From Actinomycetospora sp. (GTDB taxonomy: Bacteria > Actinomycetota > Actinomycetes > Mycobacteriales > Pseudonocardiaceae), in the NCBI GenBank assembly GCA_025925615.1, contig JAICLN010000045.1, positions 1-15,583 of the forward strand: a DNA stretch of 15,583 nt, written 5' to 3'. The position numbers and the translations under genes were made by a program. Shown one piece after another: positions 5,721 through 13,004 of this stretch. A model generated the notes under the pieces. It did not search any database and was not told the origin of the DNA. It was given only the letters and a program-made list of their open reading frames with translations. Position 1 is the stretch's first letter; each line of letters starts with the position of its first letter.

Positions 5721-6490
5721 CGGACGTCCCGGGTGCGGCTGACGACGATCACCAGGATCGCGACGACGACGAGCACGAGCGACATCGCCACGGCGCCGTC
5801 GATGTCGTCCTGGGACTGCAGGTAGATGAGCAGGGGCAGGGTGCGGGTGGTGCCCTGGAGCGAGCCGGCGAAGGTGATCGTCGCGCCGAACTCCCCGAGG
5901 GCGCGGGCGAACGCCAGCACGCTGCCGGAGAGCAGCCCGGGCAGGACGACGGGGATCGTCACCCGCCACAGTGTCGTCACCGGGGAGGCCCCGAGGGTCG
6001 CGGCGACCGCCTCGTAGCGCTCGCCCGCCGTCCGCAGCGAGCCCTCGAGCGACACGACGAGGAACGGCATGGCGACGAAGGTCTGGGCCAGCACGACCGC
6101 CGTCGTCGAGAACGGCACGGTGATGTCGAAGCGGTCGTAGAGGAACGCGCCGACGGGTCCGGTGCGCCCGAGCAGGAACAGCAGGGTGAGGCCGCCGACG
6201 ACCGGCGGGAGCACCAACGGCAGCAGCACCACCGAGCGGATGAACGGCAGCCCCGGCAGGTGCGAGCGGGCGAGGACGACCGCGAGCGGCCCGCCGAGGA
6301 CCAGGCAGCAGACCATCGTCGCGAGCCCGGTCTTCAGCGAGAGCCACAGTGCGGCCAGGGCCGCGTCCGAGGTGACCAGGGAGACGAAGTTCGAGAGGTC
6401 GACCCGGACGACGAGCCCGACGACGGGGACCGCCACGAGCAGCCACGCCAGCACCGCCGGCACCCACAGGAAGCGGGGGACGCCGCTCAC
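5717..6490 (-). CDS. modB: Molybdate ABC transporter permease
   Basis: The 257-aa inner-membrane permease has about five to six hydrophobic helices. The EAA loop EAVAATLGASPVTTLWRVTIP (160-180) contacts the ATPase. ALGEFGATITFAGSLQGTTRTLPLLIY (197-223) is characteristic of ModB/CysT-type permeases. The GTG start at 6490 has GAGGGG just upstream. It lies 46 bp after modA and overlaps modC by 4 bp. Confidence in the family is high. Confidence 0.95.
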   Translation of the reverse strand: MSGVPRFLWVPAVLAWLLVAVPVVGLVVRVDLSNFVSLVTSDAALAALWLSLKTGLATMVCCLVLGGPLAVVLARSHLPGLPFIRSVVLLPLVLPPVVGGLTLLFLLGRTGPVGAFLYDRFDITVPFSTTAVVLAQTFVAMPFLVVSLEGSLRTAGERYEAVAATLGASPVTTLWRVTIPVVLPGLLSGSVLAFARALGEFGATITFAGSLQGTTRTLPLLIYLQSQDDIDGAVAMSLVLVVVAILVIVVSRTRDVR

Positions 6491-6536
6491 GCGCCCCTCG
6501 CCACCGTGTCACCCGTCGTCGGGTCGACCCTCGACG

Positions 6537-7379
6537 TCACTTCGTGGCGAAGCCCGCCTGCGTCAGCGCGGCCTTGCCCTGCGGGCCGGTGACGAAGCTG
6601 ACCCAGGACTGCGCGAGTTGCGGGTCCGCGCTGCCGGTGACCACGCCGATCGGGTAGGTCTGGGTGACGCCCTTGGCCGAGGCCTGCGGGAAGTCGACGC
6701 CGGCGACCTTGCCGGCCGCGCTCTTGACGTCGGTGACGTAGACGAGGCCGCCGTCGGCGTTGCCGGTCTCGACCCGGGTGAGCACGCCCTTGACGTCCTG
6801 CTCCTCGCTGACGGGCTTGAGCGTCACGTTGGCGGCCTTCTCCGCGGCGGTCGCCGCGGCGCCACAGGGCACGGCGGGGGCGCAGACGACGGAGGTGACG
6901 CCTGGCTTGTTGAGGTCGGCGAGCGAGGTGATCTGCTTCGGGTTGTTCGGGGCGACCGCGATCTGCAGCTTGTTCGTGGCGTAGATCAGGGGGTCGCCCT
7001 GGATCTTGCCGGCCGCCACGGCGGTCTGCATCGTCGTGGGGCTCGCGGTGGCGAGGACGTCCGCGGGCGCGCCCTGCACGACCTGCTGGGCGAGCTGGTC
7101 CGAGCCGCCGAAGTTGAACTTGACCGTCACGCCCGGGTTCGCGGCCTGGAACTGCTGCCCGAGCGACTGGTAGACCTCGGTGAGCGAGGCTGCGGCGGAG
7201 ACGGTGAGCGTCTTGGCCGGCGCCTGCGCCGCCGGGGACTGGCCGGACGAGCCGGAGCCCGAGTCCGAGCCCGAGCCCGAGCCGCCGCAGGCGGCCAGGG
7301 GCAGCCCGAGGAGGGCGACCAGGGCCGCGACGAGGACGGCGCCACGGCGTGCCGTCCGAGGGGGTGGCTGCGTGCTCAC
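6537..7379 (-). CDS. modA: Molybdate-binding lipoprotein
   Basis: The 280-aa extracytoplasmic binding protein is anchored as a lipoprotein: hydrophobic segment 13-30, then lipobox LAAC with acylated Cys31 and a Gly/Ser-rich tether (32-46). The mature part starts with LTVSAAASLTEVYQSLGQQF (57-76), the ModA hallmark, and includes FGGSDQLAQQVVQGAPADVLATAS (93-116), where ModA proteins coordinate the oxyanion with Ser and backbone groups. Internal cysteines in CAPAVPCG (about 162-169) are common in this group. The GTG start at 7379 overlaps the regulator's stop by 4 bp (GTGA), so it is translated as part of the operon. Confidence 0.95.
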   Translation of the reverse strand: MSTQPPPRTARRGAVLVAALVALLGLPLAACGGSGSGSDSGSGSSGQSPAAQAPAKTLTVSAAASLTEVYQSLGQQFQAANPGVTVKFNFGGSDQLAQQVVQGAPADVLATASPTTMQTAVAAGKIQGDPLIYATNKLQIAVAPNNPKQITSLADLNKPGVTSVVCAPAVPCGAAATAAEKAANVTLKPVSEEQDVKGVLTRVETGNADGGLVYVTDVKSAAGKVAGVDFPQASAKGVTQTYPIGVVTGSADPQLAQSWVSFVTGPQGKAALTQAGFATK

Positions 7380-7780
7380 GCGGTGCCTCCGGGGGTCTCG
7401 ACGATGATGTGACTGGCCTTGATGACGGCGACCGCGAGCGAGCCGACCTCGAGTGCGAGCTCGGTGACGGCCTCGGTGCTCATCAGCGAGACCACGCGGT
7501 GGGGGCCGCACTGCATCTCCACCTGCGACATGATCTTGTCGCTCTGGATGTCGGTCACGAGCCCGACGAACCGGTTCCGCGCGGACCGTCCGACCCCCGA
7601 CGGGTCGGGGACGGCGTGCGCCTGGGACCGCGCGAACGCCGCGAGGTCGGCCCCGGCGATGACCTTCCGGCCGCTGCTGTCCGACTCCACGGGCAGTGAG
7701 CCGCCGTCGGTCCACCGCCGCACCGTGTCGTCGCTGACACCGAGCAGGCGGGCTGCCTCGGCGATCCTGAACTGCGTCAC
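7376..7780 (-). CDS. HTH-Mop molybdate-responsive regulator
   Basis: The 134-aa protein has two parts. An excisionase/MerR-like helix-turn-helix (residues 1-50: FRIAEAARLLGVSDDTVRRWTDGG and GRKVIAGADLAAF) binds DNA. A single Mop/TOBE domain (about 66-128: RNRFVGLVTDIQSDKIMSQVEM and LEVGSLAVAVIKASHIIVE) binds molybdate. It is first in the mod operon and most likely represses it when molybdate is plentiful, in functional analogy to ModE, though ModE has a different HTH and a Mop pair. The GTG at 7780 is the likely start: it begins at the expected point before the HTH and has a TACACT hexamer 8 nt upstream. It is divergent from the acyl-CoA dehydrogenase. Confidence 0.88.
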   Translation of the reverse strand: MTQFRIAEAARLLGVSDDTVRRWTDGGSLPVESDSSGRKVIAGADLAAFARSQAHAVPDPSGVGRSARNRFVGLVTDIQSDKIMSQVEMQCGPHRVVSLMSTEAVTELALEVGSLAVAVIKASHIIVETPGGTA

Positions 7781-7788
7781 AGCGCCGC

Positions 7789-7794
7789 AGTGTA
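7789..7794 (-). promoter_or_regulatory. Putative -10 of the mod operon promoter
   Basis: On the minus strand TACACT matches TANNNT and ends 8 nt before the GTG at 7780, with no Shine-Dalgarno sequence between them. Leaderless or nearly leaderless transcription of the mod operon is inferred. The -35 is not clear. Confidence 0.45.
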
Positions 7795-7820
7795 GGGGCG
7801 CAGGTGCGGTCCCGCCGGGG

Positions 7821-7846
7821 GTGATCGGCAGGAATTTCCGTGATCG
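7821..7846. promoter_or_regulatory. Candidate operator in the mod/acyl-CoA dehydrogenase gap
   Basis: GTGATCG occurs twice (7821-7827 and 7840-7846) around the 9-bp palindromic core GGAATTTCC (7831-7839). It is a local AT-rich spot in a GC-rich divergent intergenic region, some 40-65 bp upstream of the mod operon start. Its ligand could be the HTH-Mop regulator; this is inference. Confidence 0.35.
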
Positions 7847-7918
7847 CGCCCCGGACCCCCTCCGTAGCCCGTGCGCAGAGCCCTCGCGATCCGCGCGGTC
7901 CGGTGGGAGAGTCCGCGG

Positions 7919-9124
7919 GTGGACTTCGCACCCAGCGCCGTGGCGGACGATTACACCAAGCGCATGCGCGCCTTCCTCGACGAGTCGATCCTCCCGGCCG
8001 AGGCCGAGTACGACGCCTGGCGCGAGGAACGCCGCGGCACCCCCGCCGAGCACGACCTCCCGCCCGTCGTCGAGACACTGAAGGCCGAGGCCCGCGAGCG
8101 GGGGCTGTGGAACCTGTTCCTGCCGGCGGAGTCGGGGCTGTCGAACCTCGAGTACGCCGCGGTCGCCGAGGTGACCGGCTGGTCGCCGGTGATCGCCCCC
8201 GAGGCCATCAACTGCCAGGCGCCCGACACCGGCAACATGGAGACGCTGCACCTGTTCGGGACCGCCGAGCAGAAGCAGGACTGGCTGGTCCCGCTGCTCG
8301 CCGGCGAGATCCGCTCGGCGTTCGCGATGACCGAGCCGGCCGTCGCCTCCTCGGACGCCACGAACATCACCACCGAGATCCGCCGCGAGGGCGACGAGTA
8401 CGTCGTGAACGGCAAGAAGTGGTGGTGCTCCGGCGCCGCCGACAGCCGCTGCGCGATCTTCATCGTCAGGGGCAAGACGGACACGGAGGCCGCGAAGCAC
8501 CGGCAGCAGTCGATGGTGCTGGTGCCCCGCGACACCCCCGGGGTGCACATCACCCGGGCGCTGCCGGTGTTCGGCTACCAGGACCAGCACGGGCACTGCG
8601 AGATCGAGTTCCACGACGTCCGCGTGCCGGTGTCGAACCTGCTCGGCGAGGAGGGCGGCGGGTTCGCCATCTCGCAGGCCCGCCTCGGGCCCGGCCGCAT
8701 CCACCACTGCATGCGGCTGATCGGGATGGCCGAACGCGCCCTCGACGCGATGGTGCGTCGCGCTAACGACCGCATCGCCTTCGGCAAGCCCCTGGCCGAC
8801 CAGGGCGTCGTGCAGGAGCAGATCGCCGAGAGCCGCATCGAGATCGAGCAGGCCCGGCTGCTGGTCCTCAAGACCGCGTACCTGATCGACGAGGTCGGGT
8901 CCCGCGGGGCGGCGACCGAGATCGCGGCGATCAAGGTGGTCTGCCCCCGGATGGCGTGCGCCGTGATCGACCGCGCGATCCAGGTGCACGGCGGGGGCGG
9001 CGTCTCCGACGACTTCCCGCTGGCCTCCGCCTACGCCTGGGCCCGGGCCCTGCGCCTGGCCGACGGGCCGGATGAGGTCCACCTGCGCTCCGTCGCCCGG
9101 CAGGAGATCAAGGCCCGCGTCTGA
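7919..9124 (+). CDS. Acyl-CoA dehydrogenase, ACAD10/11-like
   Basis: The 401-aa flavoprotein oxidises acyl-CoA to 2-enoyl-CoA in beta-oxidation or a related pathway. [16 protein letters not shown] (135-150) binds FAD/substrate. [14 protein letters not shown] (165-178), [21 protein letters not shown] (285-305) and [14 protein letters not shown] (356-369) are family motifs. The C-terminal [13 protein letters not shown] (378-390) places an Asp in the catalytic-base region, as in ACAD10/11 and mycobacterial FadE2-like enzymes, in place of the YEGT of MCAD types. The GTG at 7919 is preferred over the ATG-less upstream extension from 7871 because GGGAGA lies 8 nt before it and the protein then starts where homologues do. 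It is divergent from the mod operon, with no shared function evident. Substrate unknown. Confidence 0.93.
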   Translation: MDFAPSAVADDYTKRMRAFLDESILPAEAEYDAWREERRGTPAEHDLPPVVETLKAEARERGLWNLFLPAESGLSNLEYAAVAEVTGWSPVIAPEAINCQAPDTGNMETLHLFGTAEQKQDWLVPLLAGEIRSAFAMTEPAVASSDATNITTEIRREGDEYVVNGKKWWCSGAADSRCAIFIVRGKTDTEAAKHRQQSMVLVPRDTPGVHITRALPVFGYQDQHGHCEIEFHDVRVPVSNLLGEEGGGFAISQARLGPGRIHHCMRLIGMAERALDAMVRRANDRIAFGKPLADQGVVQEQIAESRIEIEQARLLVLKTAYLIDEVGSRGAATEIAAIKVVCPRMACAVIDRAIQVHGGGGVSDDFPLASAYAWARALRLADGPDEVHLRSVARQEIKARV

Positions 9125-9145
9125 GCGCGGACCGGCCCGCCGCGC
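9125..9145 (+). terminator. GC hairpin after the acyl-CoA dehydrogenase
   Basis: GCGCGG (9125-9130) pairs with CCGCGC (9140-9145) around a 9-nt loop, directly after the TGA. It lies between convergent genes, so it may stop transcription from the dehydrogenase side. No U-tract. Confidence 0.4.
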
Positions 9146-9195
9146 GCCGTAGACGGCCGGTGCAGCGCGAGGAACGAGCGCTGACCCGGCAACGG

Positions 9196-9858
9196 CTACT
9201 TGGCGCGGATGAAGAGCCCGACGGACCACGCGCGACCGACCGCCTCCGCGCGGTCGGTCGCGTCGAGCTTGCGGAAGAGCCGGGCGGCGTGCGTCTTCAC
9301 GGTCTCGCCGGAGAGGTAGAGCCGACGGCCGATGTCGGCGTTCGTGAGCCCGCGGCCGACGCCGATGAGCACCTGGACCTCGCGGACCGACAGCCCCAGC
9401 GAGCGCTGCACCGCCACGTCGACGCGGACCCCGCCGGCGCGTGCGTCGTCCCCGGATCCAGAGGCCGCCAGGGGCAGCAGGTCCGCGCCGCTCGACGACT
9501 CCCCCGCGACCTCGACGAGGGTGCGCACCAGCGCCCGCGGCGCATCCCACCGCAGGAACCCGACCGCACCGGCCGCCAGCGCCGCCGCGACCGACCCCGC
9601 GTCCTCCGTCGTCCCGGCGACGAGCACCGCCATCGTCGGGGTGACGTCGCGCAGCCGGCGGACCAGGCCGACGGTGTCCGCACCGGCCGACATCCCGAGG
9701 ACGACGAGGTCCGTCGCACCCTCGCCCGCGCGGACCACCAGGTCGTCGTCGTCCGCGGTCGCGACGACCTCGTCCACGTCCGCGTGGGTCCACAGCAGGA
9801 GCTCCAGCCGGTGGCGTGCCTGCTCCCGGACGTCGTGCACCACGCACGTGCGACCCAT
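9196..9858 (-). CDS. LuxR/NarL-type regulator with degenerate receiver
   Basis: The 220-aa protein pairs a receiver-like domain (1-118) with a C-terminal LuxR helix-turn-helix (154-218: LGLSVREVQVLIGVGRGLTN, then ETVKTHAARLFRKLDATDRAEAV). The receiver lacks key phosphorylation residues. The motif normally DLVLLD reads DLVVLG, so Gly55 replaces the phospho-acceptor Asp, and the conserved Lys region (usually LLKDA) reads LRWDA (102-106). It is probably phosphorylation-independent or ligand-controlled. The ATG at 9858 has GGAGGGAGG upstream with good spacing. No histidine kinase lies nearby. It is divergent from the secreted two-gene cassette and shares a 238-bp palindrome-bearing gap with it, so it is a candidate local regulator. 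Confidence 0.9.
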   Translation of the reverse strand: MGRTCVVHDVREQARHRLELLLWTHADVDEVVATADDDDLVVRAGEGATDLVVLGMSAGADTVGLVRRLRDVTPTMAVLVAGTTEDAGSVAAALAAGAVGFLRWDAPRALVRTLVEVAGESSSGADLLPLAASGSGDDARAGGVRVDVAVQRSLGLSVREVQVLIGVGRGLTNADIGRRLYLSGETVKTHAARLFRKLDATDRAEAVGRAWSVGLFIRAK

Positions 9859-9969
9859 CGACCTCCCTCCAGCACCCCGACCTCCGTGGCACCCGCCCGC
9901 GGAGTCCTATCGCGTCACCCGGCCGAGTGCACGTCGGAGCCCGCACCTGCACCGCAACGGAGCACAGCC

Positions 9970-10016
9970 GTGTAATTCACCCGCGCGGGTCTCACTCACA
10001 CGCGTCACGTGCGTGT
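9970..10016. promoter_or_regulatory. Cluster of palindromes upstream of the secreted cassette
   Basis: Three symmetric elements are packed together: GTG-N5-CAC (9970-9980), the perfect 12-bp palindrome ACCCGCGCGGGT (9979-9990), and ACACGC-N7-GCGTGT (9998-10016) enclosing CACGTG. They sit just upstream of a possible -35 at 10020. They may be operators for the divergent LuxR protein or a global regulator; binding is inferred. Confidence 0.4.
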
Positions 10017-10019
10017 CGG

Positions 10020-10048
10020 TTGACCACGCACCGCAGTGATCCTTTGCT
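10020..10048 (+). promoter_or_regulatory. Possible promoter of the secreted cassette
   Basis: TTGACC (10020-10025) resembles a -35; 17 bp later TTTGCT (10043-10048) is a poor -10. Weak support only; the 5' leader would be about 40 nt. Confidence 0.25.
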
Positions 10049-10096
10049 GCTCCGCGAACGGCCCACGGCACGGCGGGCCCCGGACCGGGAGCAGTG

Positions 10097-11341
10097 ATGG
10101 CGGATCGGTACAGCCCTCCGCGGCGGGCGAGGGGGACGCGGACGAGGGCGACGGCGCTCGTCGTCGGGGCGGCACTCGTCCTGGGTCCCGCGTTCGTCGC
10201 GGGCGGCACGGCGTGGGCGGTCGCGGGCAGCGAGTCGTGGGCGGCCGAGCTCGCCGTCGGCGGCGGTGACGACGCGAACGTCGTCGCCCGAGACGGTGCG
10301 ATCCGTCTGGCGAGCACGAGCCCGCGGACCACGTCGACGGGACCGGCCCCGGCGGAGGGCGAGCTCCTGCTGCCGCCACGGCGGGTCGCGGCGGTGACCG
10401 ACCGGGTCGTCGCCGACGCCACCACCGAGCGACCGGCAGGGTCCGACGTCGTCGTGGCGGTCCGCGGGTTGCGGAGCGACGGGTCGTGGAGCCAGTGGAC
10501 GACCGCCACGGCCACCGCGCCGGCGCTGCTGCCCGAGGCCACCCTCGAGGTGCAGGTGCGGGTCACGCTCGTCGCCGGCACCGGTGGGACGTCGCCGTCG
10601 CTGCGCCGGCTGTGGCTCACCGCCGACCGCGCCCCGGCCGCCACCCCGCCGCCCGCGACCGACGCCCTCACCGCGCGGGTGTTCGCCACGCGGGTCGGCC
10701 TCGTCGGGAACCGCACCGCCAACGGGCACCGCGTGGTTCCCGACGACCGCTTCGTCGCCCTGCCCTCGCGCCGCGGGCTCGCGGCGGACCGCACGGGTGA
10801 CTACACGGTCCAGGTCTGCACCGACGCGGGACGGTGCTCGTGGGCCCCGGTGTGGGACCTCGGACCCTGGAACACCCGCGACGACTACTGGTCCACGCCC
10901 GCCACCCGGGAGACCTACGGCGACCTGCCCCGCGGCGTGCCCGAGGCCCAGGCGGCGTCGACCGGCGGGTACGCGGGCGGACGCGACGGCTCCGGACGCC
11001 GGGTCTCCAACCCGGCGGGCATCGACCTCGCCGACGGGACGTTCACCGACGACCTCCGGCTGCACGACAACTCCTGGGTCCAGGTCACCTACCTCTGGAC
11101 CGGCTCCGGCCGGTCGGGCACCGCCCGCGGGGCCGACCCGGTCACCGTCCGGGCCACGCCGGCCGCCGACAGCCGCGACGTGGGCGTGGTGGCGCCCCAC
11201 GCGCGGGTCCCCGTGCAGTGCGCGACGACGCCGACGCCGAGCGGCCGCACCGGGTCGAGCCCGACCGGGTGGCTGCGCCTCGGCGCGGACCGCTACGTCC
11301 CCGCCGACGCCCTGGAGGTCAGCGATGTCCCCGCGTGCTGA
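10097..11341 (+). CDS. Secreted DPBB (expansin/RlpA-like) plus SH3-like protein
   Basis: The predicted 414-aa exported protein has four parts. An Arg-rich signal peptide has h-region 18-42, with cleavage likely after AWA or AVA. A module at 45-176 (SESWAAELA to LRRLWLTAD) is homologous to the N-terminus of the next gene's product and looks like an all-beta sandwich. Residues about 190-335 look like a double-psi beta-barrel: NRTANGHRVVPDDRFVALPS (205-224), APVWDLGPWN (250-259, with Asp254 in DxGP) and NPAGIDLADGTF (305-316). Residues about 345-408 look like an SH3-like wall-binding domain ending WLRLGADRYVPADAL. DPBB proteins act on or loosen wall glycans. The ATG at 10097 follows GGGAG; GTG at 10094 is the alternative. 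It overlaps the next gene by 17 bp. Domain calls are by motif recognition; activity is unproven. Confidence 0.85.
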   Translation: MADRYSPPRRARGTRTRATALVVGAALVLGPAFVAGGTAWAVAGSESWAAELAVGGGDDANVVARDGAIRLASTSPRTTSTGPAPAEGELLLPPRRVAAVTDRVVADATTERPAGSDVVVAVRGLRSDGSWSQWTTATATAPALLPEATLEVQVRVTLVAGTGGTSPSLRRLWLTADRAPAATPPPATDALTARVFATRVGLVGNRTANGHRVVPDDRFVALPSRRGLAADRTGDYTVQVCTDAGRCSWAPVWDLGPWNTRDDYWSTPATRETYGDLPRGVPEAQAASTGGYAGGRDGSGRRVSNPAGIDLADGTFTDDLRLHDNSWVQVTYLWTGSGRSGTARGADPVTVRATPAADSRDVGVVAPHARVPVQCATTPTPSGRTGSSPTGWLRLGADRYVPADALEVSDVPAC

Positions 11342-13004
11342 GCACCCCGTGAGTGGCTGCCCCCGCTGCGCGCTGCGCCGCGGCGGCGTGGCCGCGGCGC
11401 TGGCGGTGAGCCTGTTCGTCGGCGGTGCCGGCCTGGCGCTGGCCGGCACGCCGTCCTCGCCGGCGGGGCCTGCGGCGGCGACCACCACGACGACGGGGGA
11501 GTCCTGGGCGGCCGAGCTCGCGCTCGACGGCGGGGACGACTCCGGCGTCGTGCTCGCGGACGGCGGGGTCCGGCTGGCGCGGGTCACGTCCGGGCGGTCC
11601 GCCGAGGGTGTGCTCACCCTCGCGCCGCGCCGGCTCGCCGCCCCGGCCGCGGGGCTCGACGGCGAGCTCACGGCCGACCTCCCCGCCGGCACCGGCGTGG
11701 ACGTGCAGGCCCGGGGGCTCGACCGCCGTGGCGTCTGGGGCGACTGGCTCACGGTCCGAAGGGGGAGCCCGGCGCGGTTCGCGACGCCGACCGTCGACGT
11801 CCAGGTCCGGCTGCTCCTGCACGGCGCGCCGGACGGGAGCACCACGCCGGTCGTGCGGGAGGTGTGGCTGACCGCCCTCGCCCCGGCCCCCGCGCCGACG
11901 ACGCGACCGACCACCACCAGAACCTCCCCCAGCACCACGACGACGAGCACCACGACGACGAGGCCGACGACGACCCGGCCGGCACCGCCGAAGCCCGGAC
12001 CGCCCCGGCCCGAGCGGCCGAAGCCGGGACCGCCCCCGACGACCACGACCACGACCCCGCCGAAGCCCGCTCCCCCGACGACCACCACGACGACCCCGCC
12101 GAAGCCCGCTCCTCCGACCACGACGACCACGACGACCCCGCCGGTCGCGGTTCCGCCGCCCGTCGTGCGCCGGTTCCGTCAGGTCGTGGCGGTGGCGACG
12201 ACGACGACCACGACCACGACCACGACGCCACCGACACCGACCACCACCACCGCGACGCCCACCACCACGCCGGCGACCACCACGACCACGACCGCGCCGA
12301 ACACCACCACCACCACCGCGACCACGGGGACCACCACGACCACGCCGAGCACCCCCACCGGCAAGACCCTGTGGAACGGCGCCATCGCCACGACGGGGCT
12401 GTCCGGGTTCAAGGACACGCCGTACAACATCACCGGGAGCTCGAGCGTCAAGGTCGTCGACGGGCCGCCGAAGGCGATCCGCTTCTCCGTGCCGTCGGGG
12501 TCGCAGCGCGCCGAGATCGAGCCGGACGTGCCCGAGTTCACCGAGGGCCAGACGCGCTGGTTCCGGCTCAGCTACGTGCTGCCGACGTCGTTCCCGACCG
12601 ACCCGCAGGGCTTCCAGCTCGCCACGCAGTGGAAGAACGACGGGACCGGCTCCCCGCCGCTGGAGCTGCGCGTCGAGAAGGGCCGCTTCGTGCTCGGCGG
12701 CGGCTTCGGGCGGCCCGGCGGGTCACGCCTGTTCGCGACCGACATCGCGCCGGTGGTCACCGGGAGACCCGTGGACATCGTCGTCGGGATCACGTTCTCC
12801 GCCGACCCTGCGAAGGGGCGGGTCGACGTGTGGCTCGACGGCGTCCAGAAGATCGACGACTTCCGGCCGCCCGGCGGCACGCTCTACCCGGGCCTGCGGA
12901 GCTACTGGAAGGTCGGGCTCTACCGCGACACCGCCAACGCGGGCACCGCGACCGCCGACCTGCTCGCCGCCGCGATGGGGACGAGCTACGACGCGGTGCG
13001 CTGA
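11325..13004 (+). CDS. Secreted polysaccharide-lyase-like protein with Thr/Pro linker
   Basis: The predicted 559-aa exported protein has a signal peptide with h-region 21-40, probably cleaved after LALA; its n-region carries CPRC. A module at 58-184 is homologous to that of the preceding gene. A Thr/Pro linker covers 187-346. The C-terminal domain (347-559) resembles jelly-roll polysaccharide lyases (heparin-lyase I/PL20-like group): QRAEIEP (394-400), RWFRLSYVLP (411-420), GFQLATQWKNDG (429-440), PPLELRV (444-450), GRVDVWLDGVQ (498-508) and YWKVGLYRDTAN (527-538). Many relatives read QWH where this has QWK, so lyase activity is uncertain. The ATG at 11325 has GGAGG 7 nt upstream and lies inside the previous gene, so translation is coupled. 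The stop overlaps the convergent membrane-fusion gene by 19 bp. Confidence 0.85.
   Translation: MSPRAEHPVSGCPRCALRRGGVAAALAVSLFVGGAGLALAGTPSSPAGPAAATTTTTGESWAAELALDGGDDSGVVLADGGVRLARVTSGRSAEGVLTLAPRRLAAPAAGLDGELTADLPAGTGVDVQARGLDRRGVWGDWLTVRRGSPARFATPTVDVQVRLLLHGAPDGSTTPVVREVWLTALAPAPAPTTRPTTTRTSPSTTTTSTTTTRPTTTRPAPPKPGPPRPERPKPGPPPTTTTTTPPKPAPPTTTTTTPPKPAPPTTTTTTTPPVAVPPPVVRRFRQVVAVATTTTTTTTTTPPTPTTTTATPTTTPATTTTTTAPNTTTTTATTGTTTTTPSTPTGKTLWNGAIATTGLSGFKDTPYNITGSSSVKVVDGPPKAIRFSVPSGSQRAEIEPDVPEFTEGQTRWFRLSYVLPTSFPTDPQGFQLATQWKNDGTGSPPLELRVEKGRFVLGGGFGRPGGSRLFATDIAPVVTGRPVDIVVGITFSADPAKGRVDVWLDGVQKIDDFRPPGGTLYPGLRSYWKVGLYRDTANAGTATADLLAAAMGTSYDAVR
11883..12362 (+). repeat. Thr/Pro-rich low-complexity coding repeat
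   Basis: About 160 codons are mainly ACC/ACG Thr plus CCG/CCC Pro. They include near-identical PPKPAPPTTTTTT units and later pure Thr runs. The run is broken by VAVPPPVVRRFRQVVAVA (274-291), a short basic-hydrophobic island. It is likely a wall-spanning, possibly O-mannosylated linker. The repeat is prone to slippage and assembly error. Confidence 0.85.

Noticed and set aside
5721..6512. Upstream extension of the modC frame through modB
   Set aside because: The frame stays open by GC bias, but modB in another frame has real membrane helices and an EAA loop; modC starts at the GTG overlapping the modB stop.
7781..9952. Minus-strand open frame continuing upstream of the HTH-Mop regulator
   Set aside because: It runs antisense through a certain acyl-CoA dehydrogenase gene; the regulator's HTH begins right after the GTG at 7780.
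9992..12130. 712-codon minus-strand frame with Val/Gly repeats
   Set aside because: It is the reverse reading of the Thr/Pro-coding repeat and the DPBB gene, with no start signal or domain.
11883..12362. CRISPR-like or satellite repeat
   Set aside because: The periodicity is of Thr/Pro codons within an intact reading frame, not of conserved repeats with unique spacers.
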